This document shows positions 30,359 through 39,339 of a stretch of 64,000 bases of DNA, piece after piece. Origin of the DNA: Seonamhaeicola aphaedonensis (lineage in GTDB: Bacteria; Bacteroidota; Bacteroidia; Flavobacteriales; Flavobacteriaceae). Location: assembly GCF_003386195.1 (NCBI RefSeq), contig NZ_QRDX01000005.1, positions 160,915 through 224,914 of the forward strand, read 5' to 3'. Made by a program: the position numbers and the translations under genes. The notes under the pieces are model-generated. The model saw only the letters and a program-made list of their open reading frames with translations, was not told where the DNA came from and did no database searches. Numbering within the stretch: position 1 is the stretch's first letter; each line of letters starts with the position of its first letter.

Positions 30359-31496
30359 AGCACTATTTATTAGCGTAATTTTTTTCTTAGGACTTTTTTT
30401 TCACGGGTGTAAAACAAAAGAAACAAAAAGTAAGACACTGATGTTTGTTGGAAGCTTTACAGATAAAAAGGCAGGTGAAGGTATTCACGTATATGAATTC
30501 AATAATGAAACAGGTGAAGCACAATTAGAATTCACTTTAGATAGTGTAATCAACACGTCTTTCTTAAAATTATCTCCAGATGGAAAGTATTTGTATGCTG
30601 TTGCAGAAAGTCAAATGCCCTATCATGGAAAAATAGCTTCTTTTAAAATAGACCCAGAGAATTCAAAAATTCATTTTATTAATGAGCAAGACTGTGGTGG
30701 CTTGAATCCGGCACATTTAGAAATTGATAAAACAGGTAAATATTTAGTGAACTCAAATTATTCTGATGGAAGTTTAAGTTTGTTTGAAACTAATATTGAT
30801 GGTAGTTTAGAGCCTTATTCTCAAGTTCTAAAATTTAAGGATAGTAGTATAATTAAAAGTAGACAGGAATCATCACACATGCATTCGGCTAATTTTTCTC
30901 CTGAAAGTAACTATGTTTTTGCTCAAGATTTGGGAGCGGATAAAATTCGAAGATTTGAATTTTTTAAAAGTAAAGACTCGGTAGCTCTTTTGAACCAAAT
31001 AGAAATAAAAACAAAATTAGGGAGTGGTCCCAGGCATTTCGCATTTCACCCGAATGGCAAGTTTGGTTATTGTGTTGCAGAATTAAGCGGGGATATTATT
31101 GCTTTTAATTATCAAAATGGGGCGTTAGATTATATAGCTGACTATCCTTCCTATGAACAAAAATTAGACATTTATAGGACTGCTGATATCCACATTTCAC
31201 CTGACGGCAAGTTTTTGTATGCCTCAAACAGAGGGCCAGAAGAAGACAGTATATCCTTTTTTTTAATTAATGAAGATGGTTCACTAGTATTGGTTGGACA
31301 TGAACCAACTTATGGAAAACATCCAAGAAATTTTGGGTTAAGTCCATCTGGAGATTTTTTATTAGTGGCAAATCAATTTTCAAATAATGTAGTTGTATTT
31401 AGAAGAAATATTGAGACTGGTAAATTAATCAAGTTACCGTATGAAATTCCTGTTGGGAGTCCTTCTAGTATCCAAATGTATCATTACAGTCTATAG
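30351..31496 (+). CDS. Seven-bladed propeller lactonase (6-phosphogluconolactonase/YbhE type), lipoprotein
   Basis: 381 aa. The ATG at 30351 overlaps the previous gene by 8 bases and gives lipobox FFHGC; an upstream in-frame ATG at 30300 would put a hydrophilic stretch before the signal. The repeats FLKLSPDGKYLYAVAE, PAHLEIDKTGKYLVNSNY, HSANFSPESNYVFAQD, HFAFHPNGKFGYCVAE, DIHISPDGKFLYASNRG and NFGLSPSGDFLLVANQ are the blades of the lactonase family. It is exported, so it does not serve the cytosolic pentose phosphate pathway; an aldonolactone of the degraded polymer is a possible substrate. Last gene of the train. Confidence 0.85.
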   Translation: MNKALFISVIFFLGLFFHGCKTKETKSKTLMFVGSFTDKKAGEGIHVYEFNNETGEAQLEFTLDSVINTSFLKLSPDGKYLYAVAESQMPYHGKIASFKIDPENSKIHFINEQDCGGLNPAHLEIDKTGKYLVNSNYSDGSLSLFETNIDGSLEPYSQVLKFKDSSIIKSRQESSHMHSANFSPESNYVFAQDLGADKIRRFEFFKSKDSVALLNQIEIKTKLGSGPRHFAFHPNGKFGYCVAELSGDIIAFNYQNGALDYIADYPSYEQKLDIYRTADIHISPDGKFLYASNRGPEEDSISFFLINEDGSLVLVGHEPTYGKHPRNFGLSPSGDFLLVANQFSNNVVVFRRNIETGKLIKLPYEIPVGSPSSIQMYHYSL

Positions 31497-31583
31497 TATA
31501 ATTATAGAATTCATCTAATTTATACCAATGTAAGAAATCTAAAAAACTCTTATTGAGTATTGATTCCAAAAAAAGACAGGATG

Positions 31584-32633
31584 TTATAATGAATCTCTTT
31601 CAATAAAGTTAAAAGGTACTTTTATAGTGCCTCTTGATTTATTACGTATCATATTGGCTGCTGTTTCACCCATTATTTTGAAATCAGTAGACATTACGGT
31701 AATTCCTAACAATTCTTTTAGAGGGGTGTCATTATATGAAATGATTCCAATTTCAGAGCCCAGTTTAAACTCATCTTCACGCACTTGCTTTAATAAGTTA
31801 ACCAGATCAGATTCTTCTATGGTAATGAATAAATCACCTTTTTTTAGAATCATGTCATCGTAAATTTTATCAAGAATTTCAAAATCTAATTTGTATTCAA
31901 CACAAAATTTTCTAAACCCATGTAAGATTCTTCTTGGATAAGGATAAACAGATTGCTCAGGATATACTAGAATAATCTTTTCATAGGTTTTAATTTTATC
32001 TAGTCCCTTTTTTAAAGCAAAATAAATATCGTTTTCAAAATCTTGGAATATTTCAGTTTGAACACTTTTAAGTTCTGGTTTTACATTGTCTAATATTATT
32101 AGTTTTTCAGTGGGTATTTCTTCTAAAGCTTTAATAACTTTTTGAGTAAGTGTAACATGTTTTAAATCCTCTGTTTTAAAATGAGGCATTATAATGTAGT
32201 AGTCATAAGCCGCTTTATTTTTATCCAAAAGATTTAGAAAAAGGGTTTCATCACAGTGATATACCTGTAAGTCTACATGAGCGTTAGCACCAATGGTATC
32301 AATAAAATGATTGTATATTCTTAGTTTATAGTTACTTAATTTATTAATTAGAAAAAATATATTAACCTTAGAGATTAATTTAGTTCTGGATATGTAAAAA
32401 CCTTTTCCTCTAATGGATGTAATAATGTTTCGGTCTTTAAGAATACTGTATGCTTTTTCAACGGTATCTCTAGAAAGATAAAACTCTTCACTAAACATAT
32501 TAATTGAAGGGATTTTTTCATCCATTTTTAGATTACCTATTGATATGTTGTGAATTATAGAATCAATAATCTGTTGATATTTAGGTACCCTAGAGTTTTC
32601 GTCAATTTTTATGAATTTCATCATTTCCATCAT
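31584..32633 (-). CDS. GntR-family transcriptional regulator, paralog of the one at 1423
   Basis: 349 aa; winged helix ~12-80 (RVPKYQQIIDSII, FSEEFYLSRDTVEKAYSIL, GKGFYI) and a C-terminal effector domain ending IGIISYNDTPLKELLGITVMS. It aligns along its full length with the regulator at 1423-2466, more than half identical by eye in the DNA-binding part. It is convergent with the lactonase gene and divergent from the rhamnose operon, whose first ATG lies 487 bases away. A role in rhamnose-operon control is plausible from the arrangement. Several Met codons follow the chosen start (MMEMMKF), so the true start may be a few residues in. Confidence 0.85.
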   Translation of the reverse strand: MMEMMKFIKIDENSRVPKYQQIIDSIIHNISIGNLKMDEKIPSINMFSEEFYLSRDTVEKAYSILKDRNIITSIRGKGFYISRTKLISKVNIFFLINKLSNYKLRIYNHFIDTIGANAHVDLQVYHCDETLFLNLLDKNKAAYDYYIIMPHFKTEDLKHVTLTQKVIKALEEIPTEKLIILDNVKPELKSVQTEIFQDFENDIYFALKKGLDKIKTYEKIILVYPEQSVYPYPRRILHGFRKFCVEYKLDFEILDKIYDDMILKKGDLFITIEESDLVNLLKQVREDEFKLGSEIGIISYNDTPLKELLGITVMSTDFKIMGETAANMIRNKSRGTIKVPFNFIERDSL

Positions 32634-32661
32634 ACATTCATTAAGTGAAATTATTTAGTCG

Positions 32662-32693
32662 CAAATTTACAGTTTTAAGATAATTAAAATCAA
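32662..32693 (-). promoter_or_regulatory. Promoter of the second GntR gene
   Basis: Read on the - strand: TTG (32693-32691), 21 bases, then TAAATTTG (32669-32662), a full match to the Bacteroidota consensus. It lies 28 bases before the ATG. Confidence 0.6.
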
Positions 32694-33052
32694 TTAAAAA
32701 GCAACAAATAGTTTGTGTTTATTGTGCAAAATAACTTGCTTAAATGTGAGGCATAGTAGTGCAAAAATTATTCAACTGATGGGAGTAAGTTTAGAGATGA
32801 AATTTAGAATTGTAATTTTAGTGTTTGTCTTAATAAAAACGAACCTGTTAAAAGAACTAGAATCTTGAAGGTTATTAAGGTAGTTAGAATTGATGTATTT
32901 GGAGTTTAATTGTAGCTCATATTTTGTAATAATTTTAAAAACTTACAAAGCAATATGGTTTTATTAGAGGTGTTTATATTATTGTTTTTCAGTTTTTTAA
33001 GTTTGAAACTACTTGCTTTTATTGTTAATATCATTTAAATATTAAAATTGCG
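32694..33052. other. AT-rich intergenic stretch between the GntR gene and the rhamnose operon
   Basis: No open frame of note, RNA gene or hairpin was recognised here. It separates two divergent promoters, so it may carry upstream regulator sites, but I see none that I can support. Confidence 0.5.
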
Positions 33053-33090
33053 GTATAGTACAGGATACAAAAGTTTGTAACGTGCTATAC
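33053..33090 (+). promoter_or_regulatory. Nested inverted repeats at the rhamnose-operon promoter (candidate operator)
   Basis: Outer arms GTATAGTAC (33053-33061) and GTGCTATAC (33082-33090) are complementary at 8 of 9 positions. Almost concentric inside is TACAAA-AG-TTTGTA (33066-33079), a perfect 6-bp dyad. The outer right arm overlaps the -7 box TACTTTTG at 33088-33095. This placement suits a dimeric regulator, such as the divergent GntR protein. Confidence 0.5.
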
Positions 33091-33095
33091 TTTTG
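33088..33095 (+). promoter_or_regulatory. -7 box of the rhamnose operon
   Basis: TACTTTTG matches TAnnTTTG, 25 bases before the ATG. No TTG is found 17-23 bases upstream; the dyad occupies that place, so activation rather than simple repression is possible. Confidence 0.5.
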
Positions 33096-33120
33096 AAACA
33101 ATAATTATTATAAGAGAAAA

Positions 33121-35226
33121 ATGGAAAATACTACAAAAACTTTTAAATACGTTGATTACTTATGGGATCAGGAAAAGGCTGAATCGTTAAATGATAACCA
33201 AGTTGAATTATTTCTGTATCGCTCTAATATTTTAGGAGCAGATTTAAGAATAACCAATTATGGTGGAGGTAACACGAGTTGTAAAACGATAGAAACTGAT
33301 CCATTAACGAATGAAGAAGTTGAAGTTATGTGGGTTAAAGGATCTGGCGGTGACATAGGGACATTAACAAGGTCTGGCATTGCTGGATTGTATACAAAGA
33401 GATTGAGAGATTTAAAAAACGTATATCAAGGATTACATGATGAAGATAGAATGGTTGGTCTATTCAATCATTGTATTTATGATTTAGATAGTAAGGCACC
33501 TTCTATTGATACACCTTTACACGGTTTGTTACCATTTGCTCATATAGATCATTTACATCCAGATGCTTTAATTGCTGTGGCAGCTGCTCAAGATAGTGAA
33601 AAAGTAACCAAAGAAATTTGGGGAGATACCATGGGCTGGGTACCTTGGCAACGTCCTGGTTTCGATTTAGGATTACAGCTAGAAAAATGCTTGGCTGAGA
33701 ATCCTGGAATAAGAGGTATAGTGTTAGGAAGTCATGGTTTATTTACTTGGGGAGATACATCTTACGAGTGTTATATGAATAGTTTAGAAGTTATTGAAAT
33801 GGCTTCTGAATATATTGATAAAAAAATTAAAGAAAAAGGAAGCGTATTTGGAGGACAAAAAGTAGAAAGTCTTCCTAAAGAAGAAAGATTAGAAAAAGCA
33901 GCACAGTTAATGCCGCTTTTAAGAGGTCTTTGTTCTTCTGAAAATAGAATGATCGGTCATTTTTCTGATACCGATGTGGTAATGGAATATATTAATAGCA
34001 ATGATCTGGAACGTTTGGCTCCAATGGGAACCTCTTGTCCAGATCATTTTTTAAGAACTAAAATCCAGCCTTTAGTATTGGATTTAGATAAAACTGAGGA
34101 CCTTTCAGACTCAGATGCTGTTTTAAAGAAATTAGAGCCTGCATTTGAAGCATACCGTCAGGAATATGCAAATTATTACAATACTTGTAAAAGAGACAAT
34201 AGTCCTGCAATGCGTGATGCTAATCCGGTAATCATTATATATCCAGGAGTTGGGATGTTCAGTTTTGCTAAAAACAAACAAACTACTCGTGTGGCAAGTG
34301 AGTTTTACATAAACGCTATTAATGTCATGAGAGGTGCTGAAGCTATTAGTGCCTACACATCATTACCAAGACAAGAAGCTTTTGATATTGAGTACTGGTT
34401 ACTAGAAGAAGCGAAGTTACAACGTATGCCTAAAGAACAACCATTATCTAGAAAAGTAGCTCTGGTAACTGGAGCTGGTGGTGGTATAGGTAAAGCAATT
34501 GCCGATAAATTAGCTGCTGAAGGTGCTAATGTTGTGCTTACTGACATAGCAGAAGATAGGTTAATTGAAGCCAATGCAACCTACAAAAGAGATGTGTCTA
34601 CTTATGCGGTTTGTGACGTAACAAAAACAGAGTCTATTGAAGAGGCTTATAAAAAGGCGTGTATAGAGTTTGGGGGTGTAGATATAGTTGTGCATAGTGC
34701 TGGTTTAGCTATCTCTAAGCCACTAGAAGATACTACAGATAAAGATTGGAATATATTACAAAATATATTAGTTAAAGGACAGTTTGATTTAGCTAAGCAG
34801 TTTGCAGCTATTGCCAGAAAGCAAGGTATTGGAGGAGATTTCATTTCAATAGCAAGTAAAAATGGTTTAGTAGCAGGTCCTAATAACGTTGCCTATGGTA
34901 CTGCAAAAGCAGCACAACAACATATGGTACGTTTATTAGCAGCTGAATTAGCCAAAGATAAAGTAAGAGTTAATACCGTAAACCCAGATGGTGTAATTGT
35001 AGGAAGTAAAATTTGGGAAGGTGCTTGGGCTGAAGGAAGAGCCAAAGCAAATGGTATTACCGTTGAAGAGTTGCCAGCATTTTATGCAAAAAGAAATCTA
35101 TTGCATGAAATCATTACACCAGATGATATTGCAAATGGAGTATTCTCTTTAGTGGGCATACTCGATAAATCTACAGGGAATATTATTAATGTAGATGGCG
35201 GTATGGCAAATGCTTTTGTGAGATAA
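33121..35226 (+). CDS. rhaEW: Bifunctional rhamnulose-1-phosphate aldolase / short-chain dehydrogenase
   Basis: Cytoplasmic fusion of 701 aa. Residues ~15-430 form a class II aldolase that would split L-rhamnulose-1-phosphate into dihydroxyacetone phosphate and L-lactaldehyde; metal-site His residues are in FAHIDHLHPDA and GSHGLFTWG. Residues ~443-701 are an NAD-binding short-chain dehydrogenase: TGAGGGIG from T450, catalytic Y592 and K596 in YGTAK, and the C-terminal VDGGMANAF. The dehydrogenase half is thought to act on lactaldehyde. This fusion is known from other rhamnose operons. First gene of the operon; followed by a hairpin and then the isomerase gene 105 bases on. Confidence 0.92.
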   Translation: MENTTKTFKYVDYLWDQEKAESLNDNQVELFLYRSNILGADLRITNYGGGNTSCKTIETDPLTNEEVEVMWVKGSGGDIGTLTRSGIAGLYTKRLRDLKNVYQGLHDEDRMVGLFNHCIYDLDSKAPSIDTPLHGLLPFAHIDHLHPDALIAVAAAQDSEKVTKEIWGDTMGWVPWQRPGFDLGLQLEKCLAENPGIRGIVLGSHGLFTWGDTSYECYMNSLEVIEMASEYIDKKIKEKGSVFGGQKVESLPKEERLEKAAQLMPLLRGLCSSENRMIGHFSDTDVVMEYINSNDLERLAPMGTSCPDHFLRTKIQPLVLDLDKTEDLSDSDAVLKKLEPAFEAYRQEYANYYNTCKRDNSPAMRDANPVIIIYPGVGMFSFAKNKQTTRVASEFYINAINVMRGAEAISAYTSLPRQEAFDIEYWLLEEAKLQRMPKEQPLSRKVALVTGAGGGIGKAIADKLAAEGANVVLTDIAEDRLIEANATYKRDVSTYAVCDVTKTESIEEAYKKACIEFGGVDIVVHSAGLAISKPLEDTTDKDWNILQNILVKGQFDLAKQFAAIARKQGIGGDFISIASKNGLVAGPNNVAYGTAKAAQQHMVRLLAAELAKDKVRVNTVNPDGVIVGSKIWEGAWAEGRAKANGITVEELPAFYAKRNLLHEIITPDDIANGVFSLVGILDKSTGNIINVDGGMANAFVR

Positions 35227-35276
35227 TTTAAAATTTAAATAATAGTAATTTGATTAGTTTAGTTTAGTTTGAAAAA

Positions 35277-35307
35277 AAACTTCCTTAAAGCAATTTTAGG
35301 GAAGTTT
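35277..35307 (+). terminator. Terminator-like hairpin inside the rhamnose operon
   Basis: AAACTTCCTTAA (35277-35288) pairs with TTAGGGAAGTTT (35296-35307): 12 bp with one G-U pair and a 7-nt loop, then CTTTTCTTTT. It sits between the first and second gene and may lower expression of the later genes or protect the first message. Confidence 0.6.
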
Positions 35308-35331
35308 CTTTTCTTTTAAAAAGTAATAAGT

Positions 35332-36612
35332 ATGAAAATACAAGAGCAACAAGTATTAGAAAGCAACAAAAGCAGCCTAAAGAGTCATAAGGAAAATTTT
35401 GATTTTTTAGCAAACAAACTTAGTAAGAACGGACATGATGTGAAAGCCATAGTTTCTAAGTTATCAGATTTTCAGGTAGCTATCCCAAGTTGGGCCTTAG
35501 GAGCTGGAGGAACACGTTTTGGTAGATTTTCATTTTATGGAGAGCCGTCTACTTTAGAGCAAAAAATTGAAGACATTGGAGTTATCCATAGTTTGACTCA
35601 AACAGCAGGAGCTGTATCCTTACATATACCCTGGGATATACCCTCTGATTATGCCGCTATTAAAGAAAAAGCAGATGCTTTAAATATTAAGTTTGATGCT
35701 GTTAATTCTAATACATTTCAAGATCAACCAGGTGCCGCCGAAACTTATAAATATGGTTCTTTAAGCAATCTAGATAAAGCCGTTAGAGAGCAAGCTATTC
35801 AGCATAATATTGATGTTATCAATATTGGTGATAAGTTAGGTTCAAAAGCATTAACAGTTTGGTTGGCAGATGGTTCTTGTTTTCCAGGACAAAATAACTT
35901 TCAAACAGCTTTTCAAAATACACAAGATAGCTTAATTGATATTTATAAGGCATTACCAGACGATTGGAAAATGCTTGTAGAGTACAAACCATACGAACCA
36001 AATTTCTATAGTACGGTAATACAAGATTGGGGAGCATCATTAATGCTAGCCAATGGTTGTGGAGACAAAGCATATACCCTTGTTGATTTAGGGCATCACT
36101 TACCAAATTCTAATATTGAACAAATTGTATCTATACTTCAGTTAAAAGGTAAATTAGGAGGTTTCCACTTTAACGATAGTAAATATGGAGATGACGATTT
36201 AACCGTTGGTAGTATTAAACCATACGCCTTATTCTTAATTTTCAATGAGTTGGTTTATGGAATGCAAAACAACCCGCAAAATCCTGATTTAGCATGGATG
36301 ATCGATGCTAGCCATAATGTAAAAGATCCATTAGAAGATTTAATCCAGTCTTTAGAAGCCATTCAAGAAGCTTATGCTAAAGCTTTATTAGTAGATCAAA
36401 AAGCCCTTAAAGATGCACAATTAGCGCATGATGTTGTGAAATGTCAAGAAATATTGCAAGGAGCTTACAGAACAGACGTAAGACCATTAATAGAAAAAGC
36501 AAGACTTGATGCAGGTGGTGTTATAAACCCAATTAGTGCTTACAGAAGCTTAGATGTAAGAGGACAACTAATTAAAGAACGCGGCAAAAACACTGTAGCA
36601 ACAGGCTTATAA
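35332..36612 (+). CDS. rhaI: L-rhamnose isomerase (TIM-barrel sugar isomerase, RhaI type)
   Basis: 426-aa cytoplasmic isomerase expected to convert L-rhamnose to L-rhamnulose. The TIM-barrel metal ligands are recognisable: Glu in LVEYKPYEPNFY, Asp in TLVDLGHHLPNSN, His in GGFHFNDSKYGDDDL and Asp in WMIDASHNVKDP. The C-terminal YRTDVRPLIEKARLDAGG is typical of the Pseudomonas stutzeri-like RhaI group rather than E. coli RhaA. Position between the aldolase and kinase genes supports the substrate. Confidence 0.9.
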   Translation: MKIQEQQVLESNKSSLKSHKENFDFLANKLSKNGHDVKAIVSKLSDFQVAIPSWALGAGGTRFGRFSFYGEPSTLEQKIEDIGVIHSLTQTAGAVSLHIPWDIPSDYAAIKEKADALNIKFDAVNSNTFQDQPGAAETYKYGSLSNLDKAVREQAIQHNIDVINIGDKLGSKALTVWLADGSCFPGQNNFQTAFQNTQDSLIDIYKALPDDWKMLVEYKPYEPNFYSTVIQDWGASLMLANGCGDKAYTLVDLGHHLPNSNIEQIVSILQLKGKLGGFHFNDSKYGDDDLTVGSIKPYALFLIFNELVYGMQNNPQNPDLAWMIDASHNVKDPLEDLIQSLEAIQEAYAKALLVDQKALKDAQLAHDVVKCQEILQGAYRTDVRPLIEKARLDAGGVINPISAYRSLDVRGQLIKERGKNTVATGL

Positions 36613-36622
36613 TCTGTGCGAT

Positions 36623-37999
36623 ATGAGAACAAAAGTAACAGCCGTTTTTGATATTGGAAAAACCAATAAAAAATTTTTCTTATTTGATAAAGATTTTAAA
36701 GAGGTTCATAAAGAATATACTTCATTTGATGAAACCGTAGATGAAGATGGTTTTCCAACCGAAAACTTGGGTGCTTTACAACAGTGGATTAAAGGGGTAT
36801 TTGATCGGATATTAGAGGCCAGAGAGTTTAATATTAAAGCTATTAACTTTTCAACTTATGGGGCAAGTTTTGTTCACATTGATGAAAATGGCAAACCCGT
36901 AACGCCTCTATACAATTATTTAAAACCTCTTAACCAAAATATCATTGATGATTTTTTCAGTAAATACGGCCCTAAAGGAGAATTTTTAAAAACCACCGGT
37001 TGTGCAGATTTAAGTATGTTAAACTCTGGTTTACAGTTGTACTGGTTAAAACATTCGCAACCTGAGGTTTTTAAAAAAATTAAATACTCGTTACACTTAC
37101 CACAGTATTTGAGTTATATTTTTACAGGACTTCCGTTAAGTGAATATACAAGTATAGGATGTCACACTGCTTTATGGGATTATGAGAAAAAGGATTACCA
37201 TCCTTGGGTCTATAAAGAGGAATTAGATAAAATCCTACCTCCAATTGTTTCTACTGAAACAAGTATAAACATGAACTACAATGGAAAACGCATCAAAATT
37301 GGTGTAGGAATTCATGATAGTTCAGCAGCTCTTTTGCCTTATGTAAGAAGTATTAGAAAGAAGTTTATATTGGTATCAACTGGCACGTGGAGTATTGTTT
37401 TCAATCCTTTTACACAAAACCCAATAGCATCAGAGTCTGATGATGGAGACACGATAAATTATATGCGTATTAATGGGAAACCTGTAAAGGCAACTCGACT
37501 TTTTTTAGGAAACGAATACAAAGTTCAGGTTGCTAAGTTAGATAAACATTATGGGGTGAGTGATGACTATCATAGATCTGTAAAGTTTGATTATAATATT
37601 TATGAAGACATTACCAAAGATTTTAGACTTTGTTATAAATGGGAAGGTTTAAAAGATGAAAATGCACCAGAAACAACACAGATGCCTTATGATACTTATG
37701 AATATGCATACCATCAGTTGATGAGTGAACTTGTTTTACTACAAATTAACTGTATTGAACAAGCCATAGGTCATGATGATATTTCAAGAATTTATGTTGA
37801 TGGTGGTTTTAGTAATAATGATGTTTATATCAAATTACTAACACATAATTTCAGAAGTAAAAAATTAAGTACCACAGATGCTTCTTTGGGATCTGCATTG
37901 GGTGCCGCAATTTCAATTTCTGATACAAAATTAAATTCTAAATTTTTAAAGAAAAATTATGCTTTAAAAAAGCATGTACCTTTTATAATTGTAGGGTAA
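36623..37999 (+). CDS. rhaB: Rhamnulokinase-type FGGY carbohydrate kinase
   Basis: 458 aa. N-terminal FDIGKTNKKFFLFD phosphate-binding loop, INFSTYGASFVHID, central GIHDSSAALLPYV and LVSTGTWSIVFNP, and C-terminal VDGGFSNNDVYIKLL mark the FGGY family. It would phosphorylate L-rhamnulose to the 1-phosphate for the aldolase. FGGY kinases are promiscuous by sequence, so the substrate rests on the operon context. It begins ten bases after the isomerase stop. Confidence 0.88.
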   Translation: MRTKVTAVFDIGKTNKKFFLFDKDFKEVHKEYTSFDETVDEDGFPTENLGALQQWIKGVFDRILEAREFNIKAINFSTYGASFVHIDENGKPVTPLYNYLKPLNQNIIDDFFSKYGPKGEFLKTTGCADLSMLNSGLQLYWLKHSQPEVFKKIKYSLHLPQYLSYIFTGLPLSEYTSIGCHTALWDYEKKDYHPWVYKEELDKILPPIVSTETSINMNYNGKRIKIGVGIHDSSAALLPYVRSIRKKFILVSTGTWSIVFNPFTQNPIASESDDGDTINYMRINGKPVKATRLFLGNEYKVQVAKLDKHYGVSDDYHRSVKFDYNIYEDITKDFRLCYKWEGLKDENAPETTQMPYDTYEYAYHQLMSELVLLQINCIEQAIGHDDISRIYVDGGFSNNDVYIKLLTHNFRSKKLSTTDASLGSALGAAISISDTKLNSKFLKKNYALKKHVPFIIVG

Positions 38000-38026
38000 A
38001 TAAACAAATTCAAAAAAACAAATACA

Positions 38027-39316
38027 ATGTCAAAAAACATAAAACTAGTTCACCCTAGAGATCAGATTACTGAAGTCATTAGCAGAATCTATAAACGTGG
38101 TATGACAACCACCTCGGGTGGAAATATTTCAATTATTGATGATAATGGGGACATATGGGTAACACCATCAGCCATTGATAAAGGGTCTTTAAGGGCTTCA
38201 GATATTATTTGTGTTAAAAAGGATGGAACGGTAATAGGGAAGCATAAGCCTTCATCAGAATTTCCATTTCACAAGGCCATTTATGAGGCAAGACCAGACA
38301 TCAAGTCGGTTATTCACGCACACCCGCCTGCATTGGTTTCTTTCAGTATAGTTCGTCAAATACCTAATACAAACATTATTTCACAGGCTAAACATATTTG
38401 CGGACCTATTGGTTACGCTAATTATAGATTACCAGGTAGTGAAGATTTGGGAGATGTTATTGCAGATGAGTTTAAAAAAGGTTTTAAAGCCATCATCATG
38501 GAAAATCATGGGACTGTATTAGGAGGAAGTGATTTAACTGATGCTTTTGAGCGTTTTGAGGCTTTAGAATTCTGTGCTAGAACTATAGTGTATGGTTCTC
38601 AAATTGGAACACCAAATTACTTAACTGATGATCAGATTGATGAATTTGAGGCACAAGCCACAGGAGTGCTTCCAGAAATGCATAAAACAGAATATCCTTC
38701 TGATGAAGTTGAAAAACGTTTAGAGATTTGTAAAATAGTTAAGCGTTCTTGTGAGCAAGGTTTAATGATTAGTTCTTACGGTACCGTTTCTATGCGCTGG
38801 AAGGATAATGATTTCTTAATTACTCCAACGAATGTTAACAGATGGGACATAGATTTAGATGATATTGTTCAAATAAGGGGAGGTCACAGAGAAGCTGGTA
38901 AGATTCCTAGTAGAGCTACATGGATACATCAAGAGATATACAATAGAAACCCCAATGTAAACTCAATAATCATGACACAATCTCCATATTTGATGGCTTT
39001 TGGTGTTACTAATAGCTACTTAAATGTGCGAACCATCCCAGAGAGTTGGATCTTTTTACAGGATATTAATGCAGTAAAGTATGGCGCTCATTTCAGAAAA
39101 AATAACAATTCTGAAATAGTTGATAATTGTCCTACGGCTTTAATTATTGAAAATGATTCGGTTATAATTACCGGAGACAAATTACTTCAGACGTTTGATT
39201 ATTTAGAAGTTGCTGAATTTAGTGCTAAGTCTATTGTTTTAGGAAATTCTTTAGGAGAAATGGTGCCAATCAATGATGAACAAGTAGAAGATTTAAGAGT
39301 GAAATTTTTATCTTAA
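38027..39316 (+). CDS. Tandem class II aldolase/adducin protein with a degenerate second domain
   Basis: 429 aa with two copies of the class II aldolase/adducin fold. Copy 1 (~8-205) has metal ligands H97 and H99 (VIHAHPP) and H161 (MENHGTV), so it should be active on a sugar phosphate. Copy 2 (~225-425) aligns well, but the same sites read M316, Q318 (SIIMTQSP) and D377 (IENDSV): all three His are gone although the neighbouring Glu-Asn is kept. The second copy is therefore probably structural or regulatory. The substrate is open, as the operon already has an aldolase; fuculose- or ribulose-phosphate-like compounds are possible. Lies between the kinase and lactaldehyde dehydrogenase genes. 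Confidence 0.85.
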   Translation: MSKNIKLVHPRDQITEVISRIYKRGMTTTSGGNISIIDDNGDIWVTPSAIDKGSLRASDIICVKKDGTVIGKHKPSSEFPFHKAIYEARPDIKSVIHAHPPALVSFSIVRQIPNTNIISQAKHICGPIGYANYRLPGSEDLGDVIADEFKKGFKAIIMENHGTVLGGSDLTDAFERFEALEFCARTIVYGSQIGTPNYLTDDQIDEFEAQATGVLPEMHKTEYPSDEVEKRLEICKIVKRSCEQGLMISSYGTVSMRWKDNDFLITPTNVNRWDIDLDDIVQIRGGHREAGKIPSRATWIHQEIYNRNPNVNSIIMTQSPYLMAFGVTNSYLNVRTIPESWIFLQDINAVKYGAHFRKNNNSEIVDNCPTALIIENDSVIITGDKLLQTFDYLEVAEFSAKSIVLGNSLGEMVPINDEQVEDLRVKFLS

Positions 39317-39339
39317 GAAGATAATAAATACATATCAAA

